A stretch of DNA of 64,000 nt from Eubacteriales bacterium (GCA_030532185.1 JAUNLO010000004.1:1-64000); one strand, 5' to 3'. Shown: positions 16,971-27,159, counted from the stretch's first letter. Notes: generated by a model not told the origin, from the letters alone. Program-made: numbers and translations.

Positions 16971-17900
16971 TTGCCCCGTACGAGTACCACAATTTCAGAC
17001 TTTGTGAGGGAGGCGGGCAAGCGCCTCCAGGCTTTGCCCACTAGTGAGACGGCGGGGGAGGCGCGGCGGGAAGCCAGAGAAATTCTCCGCCAGACCCTGG
17101 GTTTAGACTTGGCCCAGCAATATGCCAAGCCAGACCAGGACTTAAGTGAGCAAGATCAGGCACGCTTACAGGAAATTGTAGAGCGACGCTTGGCGCGTGA
17201 ACCCCTATCAGCCATTTTAGGCTACCGCGATTTCTATGGTCATAGTTTTCAAGTGCCCCCTGGTGGTCTAGCCCCGCGTCCCGAGACGGAGCTCCTGGTA
17301 GATCTGGGCTTAAGGGTATGGGCAGAGCGAGATTCTGCACTCAAACGACAAGCTGAGCCCTTGCAGCTGGCTGAGTTATGCTGTGGCTCGGGAGCACCCG
17401 GCTTAAGCCTCCTCCGAGAGTTGCAAGTCCGTGGTCAGGAGTCCCAGCTTCTACTTCTGGACCTAGACCCCCTCGCAGTCTCTACGGCTCGGATGAATGC
17501 CCAAAGTCTAGGCCTGCAGGCTTTTTGCAGCTTCCAACAAGCCGATCTTTTTCCCCAAACTGCGGGGGGAGAGATTCCCAGCTTTGACCTTATCATGGTA
17601 AATCCTCCCTATATCCCTACGGCCGAACTGGACCAGCTAATGCCAGAGGTTAGGGGGCACGAAAAGGCCTTAGCTCTGGATGGAGGCGAGGATGGTTTAG
17701 ACTTTTATCGCCGTCTGGCGAGTAAGATTAGGACTTGGCTAAGATCCGGCGCCTGGCTTATTATGGAACACGGAGAAGGTCAAAGAGAGGCAATCCAGGA
17801 GTTGTTTGCCCTCCGCGCCGACCAAGATAAGCTTATACAGATGTGCAGCCTGGATGACTACGGGGGCCATGACCGTGTCCTCGCCCTACAATATGGCTAA
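16971..17900 (+). CDS. prmC: release factor glutamine methyltransferase PrmC
   Basis: The 309-residue SAM-dependent enzyme methylates the Gln of the GGQ loop in release factors. It has an N-terminal helical domain (about 1-85), EPLSAILGYRDFYG, PRPETELLVD, a SAM-binding segment ELCCGSGAPGLSL and the catalytic NPPYIP. The TTG start is set by AGGTGA 5 nt upstream. Its substrate gene prfA follows 100 nt later, the usual partnership. Confidence 0.93.
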   Translation: MPRTSTTISDFVREAGKRLQALPTSETAGEARREAREILRQTLGLDLAQQYAKPDQDLSEQDQARLQEIVERRLAREPLSAILGYRDFYGHSFQVPPGGLAPRPETELLVDLGLRVWAERDSALKRQAEPLQLAELCCGSGAPGLSLLRELQVRGQESQLLLLDLDPLAVSTARMNAQSLGLQAFCSFQQADLFPQTAGGEIPSFDLIMVNPPYIPTAELDQLMPEVRGHEKALALDGGEDGLDFYRRLASKIRTWLRSGAWLIMEHGEGQREAIQELFALRADQDKLIQMCSLDDYGGHDRVLALQYG

Positions 17901-18000
17901 CTGCTAACCGGTAACTGAGGCGGCTGACCAGCTAACGTCAGCGACCTATGCTATAAAGAACGCTACCACCCCTCTAAGTTAAGCATGAAGGAACAAGAAG

Positions 18001-19086
18001 ATGAGTAATCACGAATTTACAACTGACGAACTATTTCAACGCTATAGTGAGCACTATGCAGACCTAAATAAGCAGATGGCTGACCCCGAGGTGGCGGGTG
18101 ATCCTGACCGCTATCTTAAATTGGTCAAGGAATTTGCCCAAGTGGAGCCCATGTATCTGCTCTTAAAGAAAGAACATGATACAGCCCAAGAGCTGGAAGA
18201 TAGCCAGGAGCTTTTCTCCGAAACAGATGATGCGGAAATGCGGGAGATGGCCCGGGAAGAAATTAACCGCCTGGAGGAAGACCTGGAGAAAATCCGCAAT
18301 GATATCCGCGTGGCCCTTATTCCCAAGGATCCCCTGGACGAAAAGAACGTAATTGTGGAGATCCGCGCCGGAGCTGGGGGCGAGGAAGCAGCCCTCTTCG
18401 CCTCTGAGCTTTACCAGATGTATATGGGTTATGCCGAGAATAAGGGCTGGAAAAGTGAAGTAATTGATGCCAACGAAACTGAATTAGGGGGCTTTAAGGA
18501 AATCGTTTTCTCCATAGATGGTAACGATGCCTATTCTAACCTCAAATTTGAGTCGGGAACCCACCGGGTGCAGAGGGTGCCTGCCACGGAGGCCGGCGGC
18601 CGCATTCACACCTCAGCGGTCACGGTAGCGGTTTTACCGGAAGCTGATGAAGTTGATGTGCAAATTAACCCCGCAGACATTCAAATCGACACCTACCGGT
18701 CTTCCGGTGCAGGCGGGCAGAAGGTTAACAAAACCTCCTCGGCCATTCGGATTACCCACTTCCCCACGGGCTTGGTGGTTACCTGCCAGGATGAAAGGTC
18801 CCAGCATAAGAATAAAGACAAAGCTCTGAAAATTCTCCGCTCCCGCCTCCTGGAACTAAGTCAGGAGAGTCAGGATGAGGCTATAGCTCAGAATCGTAAG
18901 AGTCAGGTAGGTTCTGGCGACCGTTCCGAGCGTATTCGTACCTACAACTTCCCCCAAGGCCGGGTTACCGACCACCGCATTGGGCTTTCCCTCTATAACA
19001 TGGAAGAGGTTATGGCTGGGGGTATCCAAGCCTTCATCACAGGCCTGCAGGCCCAAGCCCAAGAAAAGGCTTTAGAAGAGGCTTAA
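18001..19086 (+). CDS. prfA: peptide chain release factor 1
   Basis: The 361-residue RF1 recognises UAA and UAG stops and triggers hydrolysis of peptidyl-tRNA. The peptidyl-transfer motif GGQ is in [11 protein letters not shown], and the [19 protein letters not shown] segment carries the PAT stop-codon tripeptide. Length is normal. An AAGGA ribosome site precedes the ATG; the gap upstream holds a possible extended -10 (TGCTATAAA, near 17950). The next gene starts 1 nt after its stop. Confidence 0.97.
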   Translation: MSNHEFTTDELFQRYSEHYADLNKQMADPEVAGDPDRYLKLVKEFAQVEPMYLLLKKEHDTAQELEDSQELFSETDDAEMREMAREEINRLEEDLEKIRNDIRVALIPKDPLDEKNVIVEIRAGAGGEEAALFASELYQMYMGYAENKGWKSEVIDANETELGGFKEIVFSIDGNDAYSNLKFESGTHRVQRVPATEAGGRIHTSAVTVAVLPEADEVDVQINPADIQIDTYRSSGAGGQKVNKTSSAIRITHFPTGLVVTCQDERSQHKNKDKALKILRSRLLELSQESQDEAIAQNRKSQVGSGDRSERIRTYNFPQGRVTDHRIGLSLYNMEEVMAGGIQAFITGLQAQAQEKALEEA

Positions 19087-19087
19087 T

Positions 19088-20248
19088 TTGCAAACCCTAA
19101 TCCTCCGCCCCAGACAGGCTGGTGACCAGGCCACACGAGAGCAAGTCTTGGCCCCAGCAGCCCAAGCCATCCAAAGGGGCCAACTGGTGGCCTTTCCTAC
19201 GGAAACGGTCTATGGTTTGGGTGCGGACGCCTTCAATCCTGAAGCTATCCGTAAGATTTATGAGGTCAAGGGCAGGCCCCAGGATAATCCCTTAATTGTC
19301 CACTTAAGCCGGCTGGCCGACTTATCCCGTGTGGCGCGGAATATTCCAGCTTTGGCCTATGACCTTTTTCTGAATTTTGCCCCCGGTCCCCTGAGCATAG
19401 TCCTGCCCAAGCATCCCCAACTACCTGACATAGTTACGGCTGGAGGGGATACCGTGGCCGTACGCTTTCCGGCCCACCCCTTGGCCCGGGACCTCATTAA
19501 CTTTAGTGGCTGTCCCCTGGTGGCTCCTTCGGCCAATATTTCCGGCCGGCCCAGTCCCACGACCGCTGAATCCTGTTACCAAGACTTACAGGGTAAAATT
19601 CCCTATATTCTAGATGGGGGACCTAGTGAATTTGGGGTGGAATCTACCGTTTTAGACTTGACCAGTGAAACCCCCACAATTTTGCGGCCCGGCGGCCTCA
19701 CCCGAGAAAGGCTACAAGACTTTTGTGGCCGACCGGTAGCTTATGTAGGAGAAGAGAAGGCAGACGCTAACAGCCAAGCCGTACCCAAATCTCCTGGCAT
19801 GAAATACCGCCACTATGCCCCGCGGGCCAAAGTCCATATTTTAAGCTGGCAGGATGCCGAAGAACGTAAGCAAGTCCTAGCCAATACCCTAAGTCAGCAT
19901 TTTGCCCCCGGAAGCTTAGCTAGCACCTCCGGGCGACCAGGCCTAAAGTTAGGCTTTTTCTTAGACCAAGCTGCTTGCCAGGACTTGGCCACTCTCCTAG
20001 CGGATGAGCTGCCCTATATGGAAATCGAGGACTGGCATAATTTAGGGAAGAGCTCCCATCTCCCGGGGCCCTTGGTCCTAGCTTTCAATTATGGTCAGGG
20101 AGCCCTGCAGGCTGCCCACGCCCTCTTCACTAGCTTTCGCAATTTTGATCAGCAGGGGTGTGAACATATTTACGCCCAGGCGGAGGGCCAAGATGATATC
20201 GGTCTGGCCTATATGGAACGTCTAGGCCGGGCTGCCTCGGGAAAGTAA
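19088..20248 (+). CDS. threonylcarbamoyl-AMP synthase (Sua5 type)
   Basis: This 386-residue enzyme makes threonylcarbamoyl-AMP from Thr, bicarbonate and ATP for the t6A37 tRNA modification. Residues 10-215 form the YrdC domain (AFPTETVYGLGADAFN, KGRPQDNPLIVHL, APSANISGRPSPT). A linker with SPGMKYRHYAP leads to the C-terminal Sua5 domain (about 245-380), so it is the long Sua5/YwlC form rather than short TsaC. The TTG start is behind AGAAGAGG inside the end of prfA. The prmC-prfA-sua5 order is typical of Firmicutes. Confidence 0.93.
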   Translation: MQTLILRPRQAGDQATREQVLAPAAQAIQRGQLVAFPTETVYGLGADAFNPEAIRKIYEVKGRPQDNPLIVHLSRLADLSRVARNIPALAYDLFLNFAPGPLSIVLPKHPQLPDIVTAGGDTVAVRFPAHPLARDLINFSGCPLVAPSANISGRPSPTTAESCYQDLQGKIPYILDGGPSEFGVESTVLDLTSETPTILRPGGLTRERLQDFCGRPVAYVGEEKADANSQAVPKSPGMKYRHYAPRAKVHILSWQDAEERKQVLANTLSQHFAPGSLASTSGRPGLKLGFFLDQAACQDLATLLADELPYMEIEDWHNLGKSSHLPGPLVLAFNYGQGALQAAHALFTSFRNFDQQGCEHIYAQAEGQDDIGLAYMERLGRAASGK

Positions 20249-20295
20249 GGCTCCAGGGACTTTGCAGGCTACCAGCTAAGATTTAACCCGGTCGC

Positions 20296-20402
20296 TTGCA
20301 AAAAGTAGAAGCGAGTGCTAATCTCTTAAAGCATGTTTTTATATCGCATGCCCCCTTGCTCTCACTAGTTGAGGGCCATTTGTCCGGAAGGAGGTGACAA
20401 AC
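20296..20402 (+). promoter_or_regulatory. promoter and leader of the rpsF operon
   Basis: TTGCAA (20296-20301), a 17-nt spacer and TAATCT (20319-20324) with an upstream TG give an extended -10 promoter. The ~72-nt leader before rpsF could hold an S6:S18 autoregulatory element as in other Firmicutes; I see a candidate CCGGAA stretch near the ribosome site but cannot draw the full fold. Confidence 0.6.
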
Positions 20403-20690
20403 GTGGCTAGAAACTACGAATTACTTTATGTTCTCAAACCTAACCTGGGTGAAGAGGGCCTGGCTGCCATGGATGAACGTATCCAAGCTTTAGTTGCAGC
20501 TAATGGCGAAATCAAAAATGTAGATGTCTGGGGTACCCGTCGTCTTGCTTATGAAATCCAAGACCTCAAAGAAGGCTACTACGTAGTCTTGCACTTTACC
20601 GCAGAAGCCGATTTTCCTGTTGAGCTCGAACGTCAATTGAAAATCAATGATCAAGTTTTACGCTTCCTCGTTACCAGTAAGGAAGAGTAA
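20403..20690 (+). CDS. rpsF: 30S ribosomal protein S6
   Basis: The 95-residue S6 binds the central domain of 16S rRNA together with S18. The core YELLYVLKPN and the strand RRLAYEIQDLKEGYYVVLHF are typical. I choose the GTG at 20403 because AAGGAGGTG (20388-20396) lies 6 nt upstream; the earlier in-frame GTG is part of that site. It leads the rpsF-ssb-rpsR order found in most bacteria. Confidence 0.95.
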   Translation: MARNYELLYVLKPNLGEEGLAAMDERIQALVAANGEIKNVDVWGTRRLAYEIQDLKEGYYVVLHFTAEADFPVELERQLKINDQVLRFLVTSKEE

Positions 20691-20764
20691 GCTCCTAGAC
20701 CGTACCCAAGTTTTGTTTGCAAAATTTGGTGTCCATCCACAAATCAGCAAATAAAGGAAAGAGC

Positions 20765-21253
20765 ATGAATAAAGCAATTTTAATGGGGAGACTGACTAAG
20801 AATCCCGAACTTCGTACAACTTCAAATAATATCTCTGTCTGCTCCTTCACCGTAGCTGTAGACCGCCGTTTTAAGAATTCTCAGGGAGAGCGGGAAGCCG
20901 ACTTTATCCCTGTGGTTTGTTGGCGGCAAACTGCGGATTTTGTGGCTCGTTACTTTCAGAAAGGCCAAAGAATTGCCTTGGTAGGATCTATTCAAGTGCG
21001 CAGCTGGGATGATGATAATGGCAAACGCAACTGGATGACTGAAGTGGTCGCCGATGAAGTGTATTTTGCCGATTCTAAATCTGATAATGCTGGCGACTAT
21101 GGCTCTAGCAGTCGTTCCTCCAAGCAAGCTTCTGCTTATAATCGTCCCGCAGCTGCAGGGTCTGATGCTGCTAAAGCGGATCCTATCCCTGAAGGTGACG
21201 GCTTCCTGCCTTTTGAGGACGATAGCGAGGGCTTCCTGCCTTTCGATCTCTAA
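20765..21253 (+). CDS. ssb: single-stranded DNA-binding protein
   Basis: The 162-residue SSB has an OB fold at residues 1-105 (MNKAILMGRLTKNPELR, VCSFTVAVDRRF, VVCWRQTADFVARYFQKGQRIALVGS). A flexible Ser/Ala-rich linker leads to the acidic tip that recruits replication and repair partners. The tip is doubled: GFLPFEDDSEGFLPFDL, encoded by a 30-nt tandem unit, and it ends in Leu instead of the usual PF. The ATG follows AAAGGAAAG; upstream in-frame codons have no ribosome site. Confidence 0.95.
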   Translation: MNKAILMGRLTKNPELRTTSNNISVCSFTVAVDRRFKNSQGEREADFIPVVCWRQTADFVARYFQKGQRIALVGSIQVRSWDDDNGKRNWMTEVVADEVYFADSKSDNAGDYGSSSRSSKQASAYNRPAAAGSDAAKADPIPEGDGFLPFEDDSEGFLPFDL

Positions 21254-21300
21254 ATTTGATGATTTGTTTGATATGTTTGATTTGATGAAAGGAGAGCCAA

Positions 21301-21561
21301 ATGGCTAATAATAAACGTGGCGACCGTGGGGGTAACCGGTCTTTCCGCCCCCGCCGCGGCAGAAGGAAAGTTTGCCTGTTCTGCGCCGAACATAAAGACC
21401 AAGTAGACTACAAGGATGTTGCTACCTTACAGAAGTTTGTAGCAGAATCCGGAAAAATTTTACCCCGCCGCACCACTGGGGCTTGCGCTAAGCACCAAAG
21501 AGCGGTAACTACGGCCATCAAGAGGGCTAGACAAGTCGCCCTCCTGCCTTATTCTGAATAA
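21301..21561 (+). CDS. rpsR: 30S ribosomal protein S18
   Basis: The 86-residue S18 pairs with S6 on the platform of the small subunit. After a basic Gly/Arg-rich N terminus it has the core [17 protein letters not shown] and the C-terminal [23 protein letters not shown] precedes the ATG. It retains one Cys-x-x-Cys-like pair is not seen; only CLFC is present, as in several Firmicutes. Confidence 0.96.
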   Translation: MANNKRGDRGGNRSFRPRRGRRKVCLFCAEHKDQVDYKDVATLQKFVAESGKILPRRTTGACAKHQRAVTTAIKRARQVALLPYSE

Positions 21562-21575
21562 GGAGGCCTGACCCT

Positions 21576-22025
21576 ATGAAAATTTTACTTTTAGAAGATG
21601 TGGCTAAATTAGGTAAAGCCGGCGATCTCGTTGAGGTTAAAGCCGGTTATGCCAACAACTACCTCATTCCCCAAGGCCTGGCTTCTGCAGCCACCAGGGC
21701 CAATATGAATGAGGTGAAAGCCAAGCAAAAAGCTGCTATTGCCAGAGCTCAACGCCTCTTAGAAGAAGCGGAAGCTACCGGTAAACGTCTGCAGGGCAAG
21801 ATCATCAGCATCGGAGTTAAAGCCGGTGAGGGTGGCCGTATTTATGGTACGGTAACTAACCAAGACGTGGCAGACCAGCTAGCCAGCCAGGATATTATGG
21901 TAGATAAGCGTAATATCCAGATTGCTGACAATATCAAAGAACTCGGCCAATATGAGGCCACTGTCCGTCTGCACTCCGAAGTCACCGTGCCTTTCACCCT
22001 CGAGTTGAAGGCTCTGGAAGACTAA
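21576..22025 (+). CDS. rplI: 50S ribosomal protein L9
   Basis: The 149-residue L9 has the N-terminal RNA-binding domain (MKILLLEDVAKLGKAGDLVEVK, GYANNYLIPQGLA), a long connecting helix and the C-terminal domain. AAGGAGG fixes the ATG 15 nt after rpsR. Its stop overlaps the dnaB start by one base. Confidence 0.97.
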   Translation: MKILLLEDVAKLGKAGDLVEVKAGYANNYLIPQGLASAATRANMNEVKAKQKAAIARAQRLLEEAEATGKRLQGKIISIGVKAGEGGRIYGTVTNQDVADQLASQDIMVDKRNIQIADNIKELGQYEATVRLHSEVTVPFTLELKALED

Positions 22026-23425
22026 TGGCGGCAGTTGGAAATCACGCAGAACGTGAGCCTAACAGTCTGGAAGCAGAACAAGCTGTCTTAGGCTCTATTC
22101 TGCTGGACAACAAAAACCTCCACCATGCCATGTCCCGGCTTAAGGTGGAGGATTTTTATTACCCTAACCACCAAAATATTTACGAGTCCATTCTCCGTGT
22201 CCAAGAAAAGAACGCCCCTATTGACTTGATTTCTCTGGTAGAAGATCTTTCTACCCGGAAACTGCTGGACCGAGTGGGGGGAGTCCAAGTCCTGAGTGAC
22301 CTCTCTAACTTTGTTTCTCCCCACAATGCTGAGTACTACATTGATATAGTGGCAGAAAAGTCCCGCCTTCGCCGTTTTATCAAAACTTTTAAGGAGTTGC
22401 AGGGGCTAGCTTACGGGGAAGAAGCGGCTACGGATGACTTAATCTCCCTAGCAGCCAAGCGCCTGCAAGAGATTAGGGAGGGAGCCGGCGACGCTAGCTT
22501 CAGCCTAGTGGGTGAGGTTATTTTTGCCCGCTACAATGAGCTCTATAAGATGTTCAAGGAAGCCAAGGTCCCCCTCCAGCACACAGGCTATCCTAGCTTG
22601 GACCAAAAAATCGGGGGCTTACGTAAGGGCTCTCTCATTATCCTGGCTGCTCGGCCTGGTATGGGTAAGTCGGCTTTTGCCTTCAATATTGCCCAAAGGG
22701 TGGCTTCCAGCTATGCAGTGCCCACGGCCATTTTTTCCTTAGAAATGTCTAAGGAGGAAGTGTCCACTCGCTTCCTGTCTACCTACGCTACCTTGGATTC
22801 CAGTAAGGTCAACTCTGCCCAGCTCAGCGCGGATGAATGGGAGAGCTTGGCCAAATCTTCCTCGGAGTTTTACGGAACCCCCATTTACATCAATGACCGT
22901 TCCGGCATTGGACCCCAAGAGATGCTGGCTCGCTGCCGTGAACTCAAACTCAAGGAACCTAACTTAGGCTTGGTCATCGTGGACTATCTCCAGCTCATGA
23001 ACTCCGACCGCCGCCGCCAGGACAATCGTCAGCAAGAGATTTCGGATATCTCACGTTCTCTGAAGATTATGGCCCGCGAATTGGACTGTCCCGTCATTGC
23101 CCTATCCCAGCTCAGCCGCAGCTGTGAGGCGCGCTCCAACAAGCGGCCTATGCTGTCTGATCTGCGTGATTCTGGGGCTATTGAGCAGGATGCGGACGTG
23201 GTTCTCTTCCTCTACCGTGATGACTACTATGCAGCCCTGGAGGGTAGGGAAGCTGAGACTATGCCGCAAGCTGCGGACCAACCTGCCTCCTTTGTAGCCG
23301 AACTAATTGTGGCCAAAAACCGCCACGGGGAAACGGGATCCATAGAATTAGGTTGGCGCCCGGAAGTTACCCTCTTCTACGAATTGGATAAAAGGCTCAA
23401 AGGCTTGGAGGCACCTCCTTTTTAA
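22025..23425 (+). CDS. dnaB: replicative DNA helicase DnaB (DnaC in Bacillus naming)
   Basis: The 466-residue hexameric helicase unwinds DNA ahead of the replisome. The N-terminal collar domain (LEAEQAVLGSILLDN) binds primase. The RecA-like motor carries Walker A ARPGMGKSAFA at about 205-215, Walker B LVIVDYLQLM, and ALSQLSRSCEAR with the arginine finger region. Length is normal. The ATG overlaps the rplI stop and the TAA overlaps the tilS start, so translation is coupled. Confidence 0.97.
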   Translation: MAAVGNHAEREPNSLEAEQAVLGSILLDNKNLHHAMSRLKVEDFYYPNHQNIYESILRVQEKNAPIDLISLVEDLSTRKLLDRVGGVQVLSDLSNFVSPHNAEYYIDIVAEKSRLRRFIKTFKELQGLAYGEEAATDDLISLAAKRLQEIREGAGDASFSLVGEVIFARYNELYKMFKEAKVPLQHTGYPSLDQKIGGLRKGSLIILAARPGMGKSAFAFNIAQRVASSYAVPTAIFSLEMSKEEVSTRFLSTYATLDSSKVNSAQLSADEWESLAKSSSEFYGTPIYINDRSGIGPQEMLARCRELKLKEPNLGLVIVDYLQLMNSDRRRQDNRQQEISDISRSLKIMARELDCPVIALSQLSRSCEARSNKRPMLSDLRDSGAIEQDADVVLFLYRDDYYAALEGREAETMPQAADQPASFVAELIVAKNRHGETGSIELGWRPEVTLFYELDKRLKGLEAPPF

Positions 23426-24456
23426 TGACTTGGCCGGATTTTCAGGAGCAAAGTGGACTCTTTCGAGATTTAAGACAGCAGTTGAGGTCTCAACTAAGTT
23501 TGAGCCCGGGCTCGTTTTTTCTCCTTGGCATTTCGGGTGGGCCGGATTCTATGTTCCTGGCCTACTTTTTTCTTTGGCTGAGAGCTCGTGAGGGCTGCCA
23601 GGTGGCCCTGGCCCACTTCAACCATCAACTGAGGCCGGCTGCGGACCAAGTAGAAAGTCAGGGTTTAGCAGACTTTGCTGCCCGCTGGCAGCTACCCTTC
23701 TATACAGGATTAGAGGATGTGAAGGCTCTGGCAGACCAACGCCAGGCTGGCCTAGAAGAGGCGGCCCGAACAGCCCGTCATCACTTTTTTGACCAGACCT
23801 TGGCTAACTTAAACAAGGGAAAAACTAGCCACCAGCCTCTCTTGGCCCTAGGCCACAATCAGGACGACTTGGTGGAAACACTGCTCATAAACCTAGGCCG
23901 GGGCAGTGGACTGGCGGGTTTGACTTCCCTGCCCTATTTTGATGGTCGTATTGTAAGACCACTGCTCAGTCTACCCAGCCAGGAAATTCGGGACTTCCTG
24001 GACCGGAGGGGACTCTCTTACTATACCGACGAGTCCAATGATCAGGACATATATCTGCGCAACCGAATCCGACACGCCGTGCTGCCAGCCTGGCGAGAGG
24101 CCCTGGGTTACGACCCCGGTCCTCAGCTTTTCAAGTTGACGGAAAGTCTCAGAGCCGAACGTGAGGCCCTGGCCACGGTTACGCAGCAGGCTTTGGCTAG
24201 CTGCCGCTTGGCAGGGGCTAATCAGCTAAATCTCAAGGCCTTGCTGACCTGGCCCTCAGGTCTACATTTCCGTATTTTGCAAAGCTTTTTGCAAGACTTT
24301 TTGCCGGATCAAAACTTTAGCCTCACTCAGAAGCAATACGCGCAGATTTCGCAAACTCTAGCTAGTTTACCGGCCCAGGCCAGCTTCCATCTAGGTCAGG
24401 GCCTGCTTTTGCACATTAAGGGTTACTTGGGCCAGGTAACATTGGTGAAAAAATAA
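23425..24456 (+). CDS. tilS: tRNA(Ile)-lysidine synthase
   Basis: The 343-residue enzyme turns C34 of tRNA-Ile(CAU) into lysidine so that it reads AUA. The N-type ATP pyrophosphatase P-loop is SGGPDSMF near residue 34; LAHFNHQLRP, LALGHNQDDLVET and YYTDESNDQDIYLRNRIRH are family marks. It is clearly shorter than Bacillus TilS (about 470) and seems to lack the separate C-terminal domain, as in some compact homologues. It overlaps dnaB by one base. Confidence 0.92.
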   Translation: MTWPDFQEQSGLFRDLRQQLRSQLSLSPGSFFLLGISGGPDSMFLAYFFLWLRAREGCQVALAHFNHQLRPAADQVESQGLADFAARWQLPFYTGLEDVKALADQRQAGLEEAARTARHHFFDQTLANLNKGKTSHQPLLALGHNQDDLVETLLINLGRGSGLAGLTSLPYFDGRIVRPLLSLPSQEIRDFLDRRGLSYYTDESNDQDIYLRNRIRHAVLPAWREALGYDPGPQLFKLTESLRAEREALATVTQQALASCRLAGANQLNLKALLTWPSGLHFRILQSFLQDFLPDQNFSLTQKQYAQISQTLASLPAQASFHLGQGLLLHIKGYLGQVTLVKK

Positions 24457-24496
24457 AAAATACAGAGGCTGAATAGTGGTAGAGCCCTACCTAGCT

Positions 24497-24505
24497 TGCT
24501 ATAAT
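24497..24505 (+). promoter_or_regulatory. extended -10 promoter before hpt
   Basis: TG-C-TATAAT (24497-24505) is a perfect extended -10 element 28 nt before hpt; no good -35 is seen. It would allow hpt-ftsH expression apart from the long upstream operon. Confidence 0.5.
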
Positions 24506-24532
24506 GAGCTTCGTTAAAGGTGGTACATACTT

Positions 24533-25078
24533 ATGAGTAAATATATTGCAGAAACCTTAATTACTGAGTCAGAAATTCAGGCCATGGTAGAAAAGCTAGG
24601 TGCCCAAATTAATCGGGATTACCAAGGTAAAAACGTGGTGATTATCGGTGTCTTACGGGGCTCAGTAGTCTTTATGGCCGACCTTATACGGCAATTAAAC
24701 CTCCCCGTAGAAATTGATTTTATCTCTGTGTCTTCTTATCAAGGTACCAAGTCCACCGGTGTGGTAAAAATTGTCAAGGATACTGACCATGATGTGACAG
24801 GTAAACATGTAATTTTGGTAGAAGATATTGTGGATACCGGACTCACCCTCAAATATCTGCGCGAACTTTTTAGTGACCGTAAGCCTGCTAGTCTGCGGGT
24901 TTGTTCGGCCTTTGATAAGCCTAGCTGCCGTAAGGTAGAAGTAGAAGTAGAGTATATTGGTCAAGCCATTCCCAATGCTTTTGTTGTGGGCTATGGCTTA
25001 GATTATCAGCAGCTCTATCGCAACCTGCCTTATCTGGCTGTCTTGGGTGAAGATGGCAAGGAGGACCAGGATGAATAA
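24533..25078 (+). CDS. hpt: hypoxanthine phosphoribosyltransferase
   Basis: The 181-residue purine salvage enzyme converts hypoxanthine or guanine and PRPP to IMP or GMP. The PRPP-binding motif is [14 protein letters not shown], and the flexible loop [10 protein letters not shown] is present. AAAGGTGG precedes the ATG. The tilS-hpt-ftsH order is conserved across Firmicutes. Its end overlaps ftsH by 8 nt. Confidence 0.96.
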   Translation: MSKYIAETLITESEIQAMVEKLGAQINRDYQGKNVVIIGVLRGSVVFMADLIRQLNLPVEIDFISVSSYQGTKSTGVVKIVKDTDHDVTGKHVILVEDIVDTGLTLKYLRELFSDRKPASLRVCSAFDKPSCRKVEVEVEYIGQAIPNAFVVGYGLDYQQLYRNLPYLAVLGEDGKEDQDE

Positions 25079-27056
25079 TTCCAGACCAAGAAATGGCCTG
25101 TCTTTTTATATCGTATTAATTGTAGCTATCTTGCTCTCGTCTATGTTTATGACTAGGCTGAATCAGCCTGATCAGAGACTGCTTTCTTCCATAGAAGCAG
25201 ATATCCTCGAGGGCAGGGTGAAATCCGTGGTCATTAATGGCAACGAATTACAAGTTGTCATGCGTACGGACCGCAACCAGGCCCCGGTGACTTACAATAA
25301 GACAGTTTCTCCCCTCATGGTGTCCCAGTACCACCGCATGCTGCAGTCTGCTCTGAGTGAGGGCAAAATTGAATCTTTTGACTATAGTCAACCGACCGAC
25401 CTGTCGGGTATGTTTAATATCATTCTCCTGGTCCTCATGATTGGGTCCATGGTTTTCTTTGTCTATATTTCATTCGCCAGCCGTAGCCAAGATGGCCGCT
25501 CAGCTATGAATTTTGGTCGTTCGCGGGCTAAGAAGTCCAATCCCCAAGATAATAAGGTCTCTTTCGACGATGTGGCAGGAGCGGATGAAGAGAAAGAAGA
25601 ACTACAGGAAGTAGTTGACTTCCTCAAAAATCCCAAAAAATATACTGCCCTGGGTGCCAAGATTCCTTCGGGTATCCTCTTAGTGGGCCCTCCCGGTACC
25701 GGTAAAACCCTCCTAGCCCGAGCCGTGGCAGGGGAGGCCGGGGTACCCTTCTTTACCATCTCTGGTTCCGATTTCGTAGAAATGTTTGTAGGTGTAGGTG
25801 CCTCACGGGTGCGTGATCTCTTTAACGATGCAAAAAAGCAGGTCCCTTGTATTATCTTCATCGACGAAATTGATGCTGTGGGTCGTCACCGGGGTGCCGG
25901 TTTGGGGGGTGGACACGATGAGCGTGAACAAACCCTTAACCAGCTGCTGGTAGAGATGGATGGTTTCGGACCCAATGAGGGTATTATCGTGATGGCGGCT
26001 ACAAACCGCCCTGACATCTTAGACCCTGCTCTCTTGCGTCCGGGTCGCTTCGACCGCCGTATCACTGTTAACCGCCCTGATGTTAAAGGCCGCTTTGAAA
26101 TACTCAAGGTCCATGCCAAGGGTAAGCCCCTGGCGGACAAGGTTAACCTAGAGGATATTGCCAGGATTACCCCGGGCTATACAGGTGCTGACTTAGAAAA
26201 CCTCCTCAATGAGGCTGCCCTCCTGGCTGCCCGCAAGGGAGCCAAGATAATTACCTACTCTGATATCTCAGAGGCCGTTTTCAAGATTGCCTTAGGTCCT
26301 GAGAAGAAATCGCGCGTTATGTCCGAGGAAGAAAAGAACCTTACAGCCTACCATGAGGCCGGTCATGCCATTGTCTCCCGGCAGATTTCTGACCGTCAGC
26401 AGGTAGAGCGGGTTTCTATTATCCCTGCTGGTCCTGCGGGAGGCTACACTGCTTACAAACCTCACGAGGACATTTCTTTTGAGACCAAGCAAAATCTCTA
26501 CAAGAACATCATGATTGGCCTCGGTGGTCGTGCTGCAGAAGAACTTACCCAGCCCGATATTAGTACCGGAGCCTCTGATGACCTGCAAAAGTGTAATGCT
26601 ACCGCTCGCGAAATGGTGTCTAAGTACGGTATGACGGACCGTCTAGGCCTCTTTGTCACCCAGGATGATGGTGAAGTTTTTGTGGGTATGGACTATGGTC
26701 ATACTAAAAAATATTCAGACCAAACCGCTGCCGCCATTGACGAAGAAGTAACCCGTATCTTAGGACAAGCTTATCAGGATACTCTAGACCTGCTCAAACG
26801 GGAAGAGCATCTCCTCCACAAGCTGGCTGAAGCCCTCCTCACTTCAGAGAAAATTGAAGGCCCCGAATTCGAGAGAATTTACCAAGAGTACGCCCAGAAC
26901 TACAAGGCGCCTAAGGGTGGGGAAGACCGTATCTTTATCTCTGAGCTGGCGGAATTAGATACAGAACATTCTGCTTCTGTAAGGGAAGACCAGGAGTTAG
27001 AAGGGCAAGAAAGTAAACAGGAAGCAAGTCAGAAAGTTAGCCAAGAGGAAGATTAG
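25071..27056 (+). CDS. ftsH: ATP-dependent zinc metalloprotease FtsH
   Basis: The 661-residue membrane protease degrades misassembled membrane proteins and short-lived regulators. It has two membrane spans (about 9-27 and 105-128) around a small outer domain, an AAA module (Walker [19 protein letters not shown], Walker [27 protein letters not shown]) and the zinc site HEAGHAI. The C-terminal tail is long, acidic and Glu/Gln-rich. I start it at the ATG at 25071 behind AAGGAGG (25058-25064) rather than at earlier in-frame codons. Confidence 0.97.
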   Translation: MNNSRPRNGLSFYIVLIVAILLSSMFMTRLNQPDQRLLSSIEADILEGRVKSVVINGNELQVVMRTDRNQAPVTYNKTVSPLMVSQYHRMLQSALSEGKIESFDYSQPTDLSGMFNIILLVLMIGSMVFFVYISFASRSQDGRSAMNFGRSRAKKSNPQDNKVSFDDVAGADEEKEELQEVVDFLKNPKKYTALGAKIPSGILLVGPPGTGKTLLARAVAGEAGVPFFTISGSDFVEMFVGVGASRVRDLFNDAKKQVPCIIFIDEIDAVGRHRGAGLGGGHDEREQTLNQLLVEMDGFGPNEGIIVMAATNRPDILDPALLRPGRFDRRITVNRPDVKGRFEILKVHAKGKPLADKVNLEDIARITPGYTGADLENLLNEAALLAARKGAKIITYSDISEAVFKIALGPEKKSRVMSEEEKNLTAYHEAGHAIVSRQISDRQQVERVSIIPAGPAGGYTAYKPHEDISFETKQNLYKNIMIGLGGRAAEELTQPDISTGASDDLQKCNATAREMVSKYGMTDRLGLFVTQDDGEVFVGMDYGHTKKYSDQTAAAIDEEVTRILGQAYQDTLDLLKREEHLLHKLAEALLTSEKIEGPEFERIYQEYAQNYKAPKGGEDRIFISELAELDTEHSASVREDQELEGQESKQEASQKVSQEED

Positions 27057-27095
27057 ACTGACTTAAGTTACATAAGCTCATTTATATTTAGAATG

Positions 27096-27128
27096 TACCC
27101 GTCAAGCTTAAATTGGCGGGTATTTTTT
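27096..27128 (+). terminator. terminator after ftsH
   Basis: A 10-bp stem TACCCGTCAA/TTGGCGGGTA with one G-U pair is followed by six T. It closes the rpsF-to-ftsH block. Confidence 0.88.
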
Positions 27129-27159
27129 GTTCAATTTATTACATTGGAGATTTGGCGAT

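Noticed and set aside
20314..20322. GAGTGCTAA, a half CIRCE site before rpsF
   Set aside because: There is no left arm TTAGCACTC at the needed distance; the bases form the end of the spacer and -10 of the promoter.
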